From positions 1 to 5,386 of the forward strand of contig VBKD01000185.1 of the NCBI GenBank assembly GCA_005888075.1: 5,386 nt of DNA, read 5' to 3'. Below are positions 1 through 5,386 of this stretch, one piece after another (positions within the stretch are counted from its first letter, which is position 1; each line of letters starts with the position of its first letter). The stretch is from Chloroflexota bacterium (GTDB lineage: Bacteria; Chloroflexota; Dormibacteria; Dormibacterales; Dormibacteraceae). The position numbers were made by a program, and so were the translations under genes. The notes under the pieces are model-generated. The model saw nothing but the letters and a program-made list of their open reading frames with translations, was not told the DNA's origin and did not search any database.

Positions 1-1
1 C

Positions 2-181
2 ACGGCCGTCGACAACCTGGCCAACAGCGGAGGCGGAAGCCTTCAGGCCCACAACTACTGGGACAACGACCTCCAGGTGGTCCAGCCGATGGCGAAGATC
101 CTCAAGAATCTGGTTGATTTCGGAGCCCCGCCACCTCTGCACCGGGTGGCAGTTCGGTCCGGCGTGCCGGGTAACCCCTGA
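2..181 (+). CDS. C-terminal fragment, probable alpha/beta-hydrolase
   Basis: The reading frame is open from the left edge and ends at TGA 179-181, giving the last 59 residues of a protein whose start lies outside the window. The visible part contains VDN (residues 3-5 of the fragment), a Gly/Ser-rich stretch, then AHNYWDN (16-22), followed by a predicted amphipathic helix (VVQPMAKILKNL). In actinobacterial alpha/beta-hydrolases the last catalytic residue is a histidine in a similar setting: a short VDN-like strand, a loop, H-x-x-Y/W, then a closing helix. H17 would be that catalytic His. The nucleophile Ser and the acid would be upstream and cannot be seen, so the family call is an inference from a short tail. 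The fragment lacks a membrane segment. It converges on the STAND gene with only 31 nt between stop codons, and I see no clear hairpin terminator in that gap. Confidence 0.6.
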   Translation, partial: TAVDNLANSGGGSLQAHNYWDNDLQVVQPMAKILKNLVDFGAPPPLHRVAVRSGVPGNP

Positions 182-212
182 AAGAGGCGTCTATGAACAT
201 GCTCCGTGAGGG

Positions 213-3200
213 CTAGACTGGGGCCCCCGCAGGACCGAGAACCGCATTCGCGATCGCGCTCTGCGACTGGTACGTTGCGAGATAACGCGACAGTGTTCCC
301 AGGGTTCTCTGCTCGGTTGGACGGGCATCGAGAAGCAGACGGCCGAGCGTGGTATCGAGGGCGGTTGGATTGGCAGCCGCCACCGGCACCATGAGTTGGA
401 GCACTCGTCGCCGTTGGATCGATGAGAGGTTGGGCTGAACGAGGGCCTCACCGGCCACCCAGGCGGCCAGCAATGGCGTGAACTCTCGGTCCGGAATATT
501 GACCTCGGTTCCCGGGGGAAGACGGTCTGCCGCTCCAAATCCTCGGTCGCTGTTCAACCGAAGCAACTCCGACAGCGGCGTGGCATAGACGTACCTGGAC
601 AACTCTGCAAGTGTCGCGGCCGTTCGCACATTCGAGGACAACGGCACCGAGCCCGTCAACAGCTCTGGAGCCGTGGTTGCCGTTCGATCGCCGGTACGGA
701 GTCCGTATTCCTCGCCGACGATGTGGACGGCTGAGAATTCTGAGCCCGCAGGGTTGGTCGCAAGACGCTCGGCCACTCCGGTGAGATCCATGGCGGTCGG
801 CTGCAATGCCCGCTTCCACCATCGGCCTGCGAGGGCGTTCCATCGACTGGTCATCCGGACGCAGAACACCGGGTCCTGCACGTTGTGGGCGGCCGCGCGT
901 GCCTGCTCCAACGAGCGCTTGACCCTTGCGGCATCCGCCGGCCGGCAAACCCGGATCGACTCGGCGAGGGTCAGATGGGCAGGCGACGAGAATCCCGCGA
1001 ACCCGTACGGGATGGTGAGGGCGAGTTCCAGGAGGTCCGTCGAATCGAGATCGAACAGCCGGGAACGGGCTTCGGCGAGGACACCCAACCGTCGCTTGTG
1101 AGCACCCCAGGCGTCGCCCCCGGTGTCGCGCGTAACCGCTCTGGCTGCAGCCGCGTGCGCTTGAACGAGGTCCCGGAACTCGCCGCTTCCGTGGCCGGCA
1201 GCCGCTCGCAGGGCGAGCACTGTCGACGGCACGCACTCGTCGAACTCGAGGGTGCCGCCGGCAAGCGCCGCGTTGGTCACGGCCAGCACCATGTCCTTCG
1301 TCCATTGATCATCGGGGTGCTGGATGACGCTGGGCAGCAATGCCCAGAGGCTTTGCTGGCGGTAGTGCGCGTAGCTGTTGGCGGCGTGCAGCGTGATGTA
1401 GTTGCGGAGGTAGCGGTCACCGGAGCCCGGGTGAGCGGCGGCGAAGGATACCAGCAGAGGTCCCTCGCGCGCTGCGGCGAAAATCGGTGCGTAATCGGCC
1501 GCCGCTGTGGCGTCGAGCGTTTGAAAATTGAAGCCGTAGCTCGCCAGCTGTTCTCGCAACCAGAGGTCCTGAGGCCCAACATCAGCCTCGGCAAGCATGC
1601 TGGGATTCACCGCCAGATCAGTGCCGCCCAGCCGGCGGGCGATGGCGTCGACCACGACTTCCGGTGGCGTCGCGGGTAGCGCACCGACCACGGGCGCGTT
1701 CCCTTTCAGCATTGATCCCAGGCGCGCCACGAGCTGGTTGAGCGTCGGATCCGGCACACCGAGCTCGAGGAATCGCGCAACGATCGACCGCGCGACGGCG
1801 GGGTTGACCTCGGCCGCTAACCAGCCTGAGATGAGGAGCGCCTGCTGGCGCCAATGCTCGGGGATGTTGAAGTACTGCAGCCGCCGCTCGACCTCGTCCA
1901 GCCGGCCGGCTCGCGCCAGGTCGAACAGTTTGGGGAGCTGTAGCCGTTCCGCACGAAACGCCCGTAGGTGAAGCGCGCACTCCACGACGAGCAGGTAGGC
2001 GGCATTGTGGTCGTCGTTGGCGGCCGCCCCCAGCGCCAGTTCGAGATCTCCGAACAGCGCGGTTTCGTCTTGCAGCCGCTGCTCATGCGCCTGCTGATAG
2101 GAAGGGCTGAGGACGGTGCGGACCAGCCGGGTCGACCAATTGTGTCTCACGGGCTGCTGCGTGAACCGCGCAGCCTCGGCGCTATGGGTTGCCACAAACC
2201 GCAGACCGTAGTCATCGTGGCAGTTTTCCCACTGCTGGTCGTAACTATCCACGTAGCGGCGGGCAATCCGGCCGTGCCCATCCGCGGCCGACACCGGAAA
2301 CCGGGAGTTCAGCTTCCGGTTGAACAAGAATTCCCGGAAGCTCTGATGGTAGAGGGTGAAGGGACCTTCCGGCGGCTCACCATCCAGGTACTGGTCACAG
2401 CGGCGCAGGATGTCTTGCATCCGCTCCGCGTCCATGTCCAGCAGCCATTCGATCTGCCCCGACGCCATGGGCATTTGCGCGACGCCGATCGTCCCCAGTA
2501 GTGGTCGAGACTCAGCGTTCCACCGATCCTGCCCCGGCCCGCTGCCGTATTCCCGGGATAGAAACTGCGCGTAAATCTGGTCGAGCCGGCCCGGCAGATC
2601 GAGCGACTCGACCGAGCCCAATTCTTCAAGCCGGGGCAGCCAGTAATCGAGTGCCAGCTTCGCGTAGAGGAAGTTGCCTTCTCCTGCCTTGACGATCCGA
2701 TCAACCAATCGCGCTGCCCCCTGGCTGCCTGCGGGGATGCGCGACACGGCGTAGCGTCGGATGTCGTCATGGTCGTCGTGGGCGTCGCCGATCAAGTCCC
2801 AGCGAGCGTCCTCCGGAAAACGATCCAGGATCGCCTTGACCGGTCGGCAGGACACCACAAAGCGCAGATTGGCGGGGACATCAATTCCCGCCACGGCCAC
2901 GACGAGATCGACGATCGACGGCTCGGCTGCCCATAGCCGGGCTTCATCCAGGGCATCGACCAGAAAGATGAACTGTTGATTGGCCTCAGTTGAGAGGTTG
3001 CGCAGCGGCTCGCAAACGCGATTGAACAGCGAGGCTGCGTCGGCAAGCTGGATATTGCCGAACGTCGGCCCGATGACCGTGCGAGCCTGTCCGACCTCCA
3101 TCGTGACCTGGACGCTGGGGCCATGCAGTGCGTTGAGGAAGTACGTCCCGTAGGCGGGATATCGGCTGGTCAACTGTTCTGCGAGGTGCTGTCCGAAGAC

Positions 3201-3524
3201 CGTTGGGTCAAGGGTTCGTTCGGCACCACTATGGCGAGCGACGCAAAAGTGGACGGCGTCAAGTGCACTGCGAACCCGATCGAGAAGGGCTGCGGTCTCG
3301 GGATCACCGGGCGGCGGCCCCGCGCCCGCAAGCCATGCCATGAAGGCGGACTTGCCGGTCCCCGGCTCCCCGGTCAGGCACAAGAATCGCTGGGCGCGAT
3401 CACCGTCAAGCCAGTCGACGATGTGTTGCAGCGTCTGGCGGCGCCCGAAGAAGTTGCTCGCCTTATGGGCGACTTCCTCAGGTACGGTCGCCAATGTCAC
3501 CGAAGGTGCCTGCATCGACTTCAT
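213..3524 (-). CDS. STAND/NACHT-type P-loop NTPase with large helical C-terminal region
   Basis: This 1103-residue protein is probably a cytoplasmic signal-transduction ATPase that switches state on ligand binding and oligomerises. After a short leader, the NTPase begins with NFFGRRQTLQHI (24-35). Walker A is GEPGTGKS (52-59), Walker B is FIFLVDALDEA (185-195), and LRFVVSCRP (220-228) fits the sensor-1/arginine strand. The winged-helix region ends with LYHQSFREFLF (391-401), a motif common in this class. A small beta insert, VGQARTVIGPTFGNIQL, lies at 144-160. Residues 405-960 are mainly alpha-helical, with TPR-like helix pairs near 530-590 and 805-900. A LysM-like segment lies at about 966-1012, and a helical tail completes the protein. 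No WD40 repeats, effector nuclease, TIR or protease domain is visible. The ATG at 3524 has only a weak purine-rich upstream sequence; an ATG at 3515 (M4) is equally possible. The start overlaps the preceding gene by 47 nt, implying translational coupling. It is the last gene of a three-gene operon. An immune or cell-death role is inferred. Confidence 0.93.
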   Translation of the reverse strand: MKSMQAPSVTLATVPEEVAHKASNFFGRRQTLQHIVDWLDGDRAQRFLCLTGEPGTGKSAFMAWLAGAGPPPGDPETAALLDRVRSALDAVHFCVARHSGAERTLDPTVFGQHLAEQLTSRYPAYGTYFLNALHGPSVQVTMEVGQARTVIGPTFGNIQLADAASLFNRVCEPLRNLSTEANQQFIFLVDALDEARLWAAEPSIVDLVVAVAGIDVPANLRFVVSCRPVKAILDRFPEDARWDLIGDAHDDHDDIRRYAVSRIPAGSQGAARLVDRIVKAGEGNFLYAKLALDYWLPRLEELGSVESLDLPGRLDQIYAQFLSREYGSGPGQDRWNAESRPLLGTIGVAQMPMASGQIEWLLDMDAERMQDILRRCDQYLDGEPPEGPFTLYHQSFREFLFNRKLNSRFPVSAADGHGRIARRYVDSYDQQWENCHDDYGLRFVATHSAEAARFTQQPVRHNWSTRLVRTVLSPSYQQAHEQRLQDETALFGDLELALGAAANDDHNAAYLLVVECALHLRAFRAERLQLPKLFDLARAGRLDEVERRLQYFNIPEHWRQQALLISGWLAAEVNPAVARSIVARFLELGVPDPTLNQLVARLGSMLKGNAPVVGALPATPPEVVVDAIARRLGGTDLAVNPSMLAEADVGPQDLWLREQLASYGFNFQTLDATAAADYAPIFAAAREGPLLVSFAAAHPGSGDRYLRNYITLHAANSYAHYRQQSLWALLPSVIQHPDDQWTKDMVLAVTNAALAGGTLEFDECVPSTVLALRAAAGHGSGEFRDLVQAHAAAARAVTRDTGGDAWGAHKRRLGVLAEARSRLFDLDSTDLLELALTIPYGFAGFSSPAHLTLAESIRVCRPADAARVKRSLEQARAAAHNVQDPVFCVRMTSRWNALAGRWWKRALQPTAMDLTGVAERLATNPAGSEFSAVHIVGEEYGLRTGDRTATTAPELLTGSVPLSSNVRTAATLAELSRYVYATPLSELLRLNSDRGFGAADRLPPGTEVNIPDREFTPLLAAWVAGEALVQPNLSSIQRRRVLQLMVPVAAANPTALDTTLGRLLLDARPTEQRTLGTLSRYLATYQSQSAIANAVLGPAGAPV
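489..629 (-). other. LysM-like segment within the STAND protein
   Basis: Residues about 966-1012 of the STAND protein read TLAELSRYVYATPLSELLRL, then N991, a short Gly/Asp loop, and RLPPGTEVNIPD. This follows the LysM pattern: T-L-x-x-L/I-A at the first helix, a short turn, a second helix ending L-x-x-L-N, then L-x-P-G-T/Q-x-L/V-x-I-P on the last strand. The classical opening strand (Y-x-V-x-x-G-D-T-L) is degenerate here, with RTAATL replacing xxGDTL. LysM modules bind N-acetylglucosamine-containing polymers such as peptidoglycan or chitin, and some act as structural modules in phage tail proteins. The pattern match is visible in the sequence; ligand binding is inference, and the segment could be a LysM-derived protein-interaction module. 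Confidence 0.5.
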
Positions 3525-3936
3525 CCGACTTCTTGACTTTGATGGACGAGATGACCGTTCCTTTTCGAATGTGCCCGACTTTCGGGCCTCTCACGACCTT
3601 TATCTCTTCACCCTCGACCCTGATCTCGAGCCGAGGGTCGATGCTGTTGACCTGCCGCTTGATCTCGGCAGCGAGGTCGGGGTCGCGCTCCATGCGCTCG
3701 GCCAGCAGCTGCGTTAGCGCCTGAGCATGCTGCTCCGGCCGATGCTGGAACTGATCGAGTGTTGTTCGTGCCTCGGGGTCGCCGGCCCAGCGGCGGCGGA
3801 GGCCGGCGAGAACTTCGGAGACCTTGTCGACCGTCGCGACTCCAACAGACTTTCCGAAAGCGTCTACGCCGCTGGAAGCCATCGCCGCCAGGAATCCAAC
3901 AGCCCGGGTCGCCAGCAGCGTCGTAACTGGATCCAT
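3478..3936 (-). CDS. Small STAND-associated protein: helical N-terminal half, beta-rich tail
   Basis: This 152-residue protein is of uncharacterised function. The ATG at 3936 is chosen because GGAGG (3949-3945) lies 8 nt upstream; an in-frame TTG at 3951 overlaps that Shine-Dalgarno and is unlikely to be used. Residues 1-46 (MDPVTTLLATRAVGFLAAMA, then GVDAFGKSVGVATVDKVSEV) are small, hydrophobic and probably helical. A charged helical region follows (50-96). Residues 101-152 become beta-prone with regularly spaced glycines: EIRVEGEEIKVVRG, VGHIRKGTVISSIKV and DAGTFGDIG. Small proteins with this helix-plus-beta layout starting MDPVT occur next to NLR-like NTPases in multicellular bacteria, and some have been compared to fungal HeLo-like (Bell) domains with C-terminal amyloid or RHIM-like signalling motifs. 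Membership in that group is my inference. Its stop lies 47 nt inside the STAND gene, so the two are probably made together. It may be an adaptor or membrane-active effector partner of the NTPase. Confidence 0.85.
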   Translation of the reverse strand: MDPVTTLLATRAVGFLAAMASSGVDAFGKSVGVATVDKVSEVLAGLRRRWAGDPEARTTLDQFQHRPEQHAQALTQLLAERMERDPDLAAEIKRQVNSIDPRLEIRVEGEEIKVVRGPKVGHIRKGTVISSIKVKKSDEVDAGTFGDIGDRT

Positions 3937-3944
3937 ATCAAGCA

Positions 3945-3949
3945 CCTCC
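3945..3949 (-). promoter_or_regulatory. Ribosome binding site that sets the start of the small protein
   Basis: Reading the minus strand, TAA (3958-3956) of the membrane-protein gene is followed by CCGGTTGGAGGTGCTTGAT and then ATG at 3936-3934. GGAGG is complementary to the 16S rRNA 3' end with an 8-nt spacer, close to optimal. The longer alternative start, TTG at 3951-3949, shares its last base with this site and has no Shine-Dalgarno of its own, so it is rejected. Confidence 0.85.
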
Positions 3950-3955
3950 AACCGG

Positions 3956-4444
3956 TTAGATGACCCCGAAGGCCGCCAGCAACACGAGGACCCCGAAGCC
4001 GATCAGAAGGAGCAGCGGAACAATGACGACCAGCCGCGTGATGCTAGCGCGGTGAAAGCGGAACTGCAGCAGGTCTCGCCGAACGGCAGTGGCCGCGTCA
4101 GTATCACCGACCCCAACGTAATCAGGCAGATCCAGCAGTGTTTTCAACTGACTGGTCTCACGCCGAAGCTGCTCGCGATACACCTCGACGAGAAATTTGT
4201 CTTCAGCGCCGATGAGAAACCAGAAGAGCGAGACGACGAACCCCAGGCTGGCGAACACGGCCGTGCTGAAGCGCTTCTGTGCGAGTGGCGTAAAGATCAG
4301 CGCAACCAGTGCCGTGTCGATTCCAAGGAGCAACTGAAACCGATTCCACATCCGATCGAACTGCTTGGTGACGTATTCGATTCGGAGTTTGTAGCTCTCG
4401 ACGTGGAAGTCCAGGTCCTTCTCCGCTGAGGCCGTGTAGCTCAT
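3956..4444 (-). CDS. Three-pass membrane protein, first gene of the STAND operon
   Basis: This is a 162-residue integral membrane protein that I cannot place in a named family with confidence. Residues 1-35 form a charged, probably helical cytoplasmic segment ending RMWNRF. Predicted membrane helices are about 36-54, 60-79 and 136-161. A polar stretch of about 55 residues (EDKFLVEVYREQLRRE, then DLPDYVGVGDTDAATAVRRD) separates helices 2 and 3. The layout resembles small membrane proteins proposed as effectors in bacterial conflict operons, such as the SLATT group, but the resemblance is general and no decisive motif is seen. The ATG at 4444 follows AGGAGAGGGG (4461-4452), and a promoter lies at 4513-4485. 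TAA at 3958-3956 is 19 nt before the next start, so the gene is in an operon with the small protein and the NTPase. A role as the membrane-acting output or anchor of that module is inferred. Confidence 0.88.
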   Translation of the reverse strand: MSYTASAEKDLDFHVESYKLRIEYVTKQFDRMWNRFQLLLGIDTALVALIFTPLAQKRFSTAVFASLGFVVSLFWFLIGAEDKFLVEVYREQLRRETSQLKTLLDLPDYVGVGDTDAATAVRRDLLQFRFHRASITRLVVIVPLLLLIGFGVLVLLAAFGVI

Positions 4445-4484
4445 GTTGGCGCCCCTCTCCTAACAGCCCTTCGAAAGCGGAGCG

Positions 4485-4513
4485 ATGCTAGGCGGGTCGG
4501 GATCGGGAAGCAA
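4485..4513 (-). promoter_or_regulatory. Predicted sigma70-type promoter for the STAND operon
   Basis: On the minus strand, TTGCTT (4513-4508) is followed after 17 nt by TAGCAT (4490-4485). The -35 keeps TTG and the -10 matches TAnnnT plus the A before the last T (4 of 6 to TATAAT). The expected transcript start is near 4478, giving a leader of about 34 nt that includes AGGAGAGGGG and the ATG at 4444. This is a prediction from sequence pattern only. Confidence 0.5.
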
Positions 4514-4551
4514 TCGGGCGTTCTACTTAAGCCGAATCATGTAAGCCAAGG

Positions 4552-4571
4552 GGGCAACGCCGGCCGTGCCC
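4552..4571. repeat. Short GC-rich inverted repeat between divergent promoters
   Basis: GGGCA (4552-4556) and TGCCC (4567-4571) are inverted around a 10-nt centre that includes the palindrome CGGCCG (4561-4566). The element sits between the two divergent promoters, where an operator for a shared regulator would be expected. Five-base arms are easily found by chance in GC-rich DNA, and there is no regulator gene in the window, so this is a weak candidate. Confidence 0.2.
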
Positions 4572-4596
4572 ATCGGAGAATCTGTTCAGGTCGAGC

Positions 4597-4624
4597 TTGA
4601 CAACCCTTTCCCGCTCGCTACTGT
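4597..4624 (+). promoter_or_regulatory. Predicted sigma70-type promoter for the rightward membrane-protein genes
   Basis: A consensus TTGACA lies at 4597-4602, and TACTGT (TAnnnT) lies at 4619-4624 after a 16-nt spacer. The expected transcript start is near 4631, giving a leader of about 31 nt before the ATG at 4662. The perfect -35 makes this the stronger of the two promoter calls in the divergent region, although the -10 matches only the three key positions. Confidence 0.55.
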
Positions 4625-4661
4625 GCCAAGGTAGGGTCGGCGCCGGTTCGGTAGGGGGGCC

Positions 4662-4997
4662 ATGAGTCGTAACGCATTGACTCGCGCTTGGGACTTCGTC
4701 GCAGAGGAGCGCTCGGTTAGCGTCCTTCTCATCCTGATTGCGGTACTGGGCCTGGGCGGCCTGGTCCTGCGGTTGTTCGTCTTCCAGTCGTGGTTTCTCT
4801 GGTTCTGGGCGATGACGGCGCTTACCGCCTTCGAGTTGCTCGTGGTTGCGTTCTGGGACCTGATCGTCGACCTTCGCCGTGGCAGCGTGCACCTGGTCAC
4901 GAATCAACCAGCTCCCTGGGGACCATGGGTGCAATGGTCGCTCGTTCCGCTGCTACTTCTGGCGGGCATTCTGTTCGATCACTTCGTGACCCACTAA
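4662..4997 (+). CDS. Small three-helix membrane protein
   Basis: This is an integral membrane protein of 111 residues with no family that I recognise. Predicted membrane helices are about 18-40 (SVSVLLILIAVLGLGGLVLR), 44-66 (WFLWFWAMTALTAFELLVVA) and 88-107 (PWVQWSLVPLLLLAGILF). The second is rich in Trp and Phe. The N-terminus is short and charged; a DLRRGSVHLVTNQPAPWG loop separates helices 2 and 3; and the C-terminus ends almost at the membrane. The ATG at 4662 is preceded by a G-run (AGGGGGG, 4653-4659) that is closer to the start than usual, so initiation may be moderate. A predicted promoter lies just upstream. Its TAA (4995-4997) overlaps the ATG of the next gene as TAATG, indicating coupled translation. 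Hydrophobicity in this frame makes it far more credible than the overlapping antisense frames. Confidence 0.8.
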   Translation: MSRNALTRAWDFVAEERSVSVLLILIAVLGLGGLVLRLFVFQSWFLWFWAMTALTAFELLVVAFWDLIVDLRRGSVHLVTNQPAPWGPWVQWSLVPLLLLAGILFDHFVTH

Positions 4998-5386
4998 TGA
5001 CAACCGCACGTAATCGCGATGACCAGGGCATACGACGAATCACCCATCGGCCGGGCGCCCTGATCGCCATCGTCGGCGGCGCCTTTGGCGGCCTCCTCGC
5101 CCTCGTGCTTGCCCTGGCGAATAAGGATCCGGTCTCTCACTGTTCCGACCATCATGCGATTGGGCCACCCCTCAACCTGGCATTCGCCGGACTCTGCGCG
5201 GCATCATTTCTTGCCGGCGGATTGCTGAGTGATGTCGGTCAAGGGGATGACGCTGCCGAGGACGCGCCGCAAAGCGTGCGGGACCGCACCTGGCTGCAGG
5301 CGATGGTCGTTGCGGTGCTGGCCATCTTGTTTGGCCTCCTCACCTACGAGACCTACTCCCTCGTCCTGATCGAATCCAACCAGCCG
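4997..5386 (+). CDS. N-terminal part of a multi-pass membrane protein, running off the window
   Basis: The frame opens with ATG at 4997-4999, sharing one base with the TAA of the previous gene. It stays open for exactly 130 codons to the right edge, so the protein is incomplete at its C-terminus. No separate Shine-Dalgarno is visible; termination-reinitiation on the upstream gene is the likely start mechanism. The N-terminus is basic and hydrophilic (MTTARNRDDQGIRRITHRPG). Predicted membrane helices are about 21-41 (GALIAIVGGAFGGLLALVLA), 60-78 (NLAFAGLCAASFLAGGLL) and 100-118 (LQAMVVAVLAILFGLLTYE). A short acidic loop, GQGDDAAEDAPQS (81-93), lies between helices 2 and 3. I do not recognise the family. 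The tight coupling suggests that it works with the preceding three-helix protein, perhaps as a membrane complex. Whether soluble domains follow is unknown. Confidence 0.75.
   Translation, partial: MTTARNRDDQGIRRITHRPGALIAIVGGAFGGLLALVLALANKDPVSHCSDHHAIGPPLNLAFAGLCAASFLAGGLLSDVGQGDDAAEDAPQSVRDRTWLQAMVVAVLAILFGLLTYETYSLVLIESNQP

Noticed and set aside
182..235. Possible bidirectional terminator between the converging genes, with GGGGCCCCC at 220-228
   Set aside because: The palindrome has no loop, lacks a T-run and lies across the STAND stop and coding end, so it does not make a credible hairpin terminator.
249..258. CGCGATCGCG palindrome containing GCGATCGC (HIP1-like)
   Set aside because: I noticed only one copy, within coding sequence; HIP1 is meaningful only when highly iterated, as in cyanobacteria.
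448..1305. 285-codon minus-strand frame overlapping the STAND C-terminal region
   Set aside because: It is Arg/Pro/Gly-rich shadow translation of the STAND gene in another frame; the STAND frame continues uninterrupted and contains the LysM-like pattern.
885..1679. 264-codon open frame on the plus strand inside the STAND gene
   Set aside because: It is antisense to a well-supported coding frame, has a low-complexity Arg/Gly/Val composition without motifs, and long antisense frames are expected in GC-rich coding DNA.
3937..3951. TTG start for the small protein, five codons upstream
   Set aside because: The TTG overlaps the GGAGG ribosome binding site, which is optimally placed for the ATG at 3936.
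3824..4429. 201-codon plus-strand frame across the membrane-protein and small-protein genes
   Set aside because: It is highly charged Gln/Glu-rich shadow sequence antisense to two genes that have good ribosome binding sites and coherent hydrophobic segments.
4527..4934. 135-codon minus-strand frame opposite the 111-residue membrane protein
   Set aside because: Its translation is Arg/Pro/Gln-rich without structure, while the opposite strand encodes three clean membrane helices and has a promoter and an ATG.
1..5386. Window length equals that of the phiX174 genome (5386 nt)
   Set aside because: The base composition and all encoded proteins are unrelated to phiX174; the length match is coincidental or a windowing choice.

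Overview
The window is GC-rich and densely coded, with short leaders, GGAGG-type ribosome binding sites and TAnnnT-type -10 elements. This style suggests a high-GC actinobacterium (inference; no rRNA or other taxonomic marker is present). It contains no tRNA, rRNA, CRISPR array, transposase or integrase. No gene-less stretch exceeds about 220 bases.

Layout. Positions 2-181 (+) are the C-terminal end of a gene that enters from the left, probably an alpha/beta-hydrolase. It converges on a leftward three-gene operon occupying 213-4444 (-). In order of transcription, that operon encodes a three-pass membrane protein (4444-3956), a 152-residue small protein with an alpha-helical N-terminal half and a beta-rich C-terminal tail (3936-3478), and a 1103-residue STAND/NACHT-type P-loop NTPase (3524-213). 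The first two genes are 19 nt apart, and the second overlaps the third by 47 nt. To the right, a 217-nt divergent intergenic region carries one plausible sigma70-type promoter facing each way. A rightward pair of small three-helix membrane proteins follows: 4662-4997, and a gene starting at 4997 through a TAATG overlap that runs off the window.

Interpretation. A membrane protein, a small bipartite protein and a large STAND ATPase, tightly coupled in one operon, match the general architecture of actinobacterial biological-conflict (anti-phage or programmed-cell-death) modules: a sensor/switch NTPase, an adaptor, and a membrane-acting effector. This function is inferred from domain type and operon structure; nothing here demonstrates it. 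The most unusual detail is a LysM-like segment near the C-terminus of the STAND protein (about residues 966-1012), which would suggest recognition of a glycan or cell-wall ligand if it folds as LysM. A second detail is a short similarity between the beta tail of the small protein and an insert in the NTPase domain, which could be a shared interaction element.
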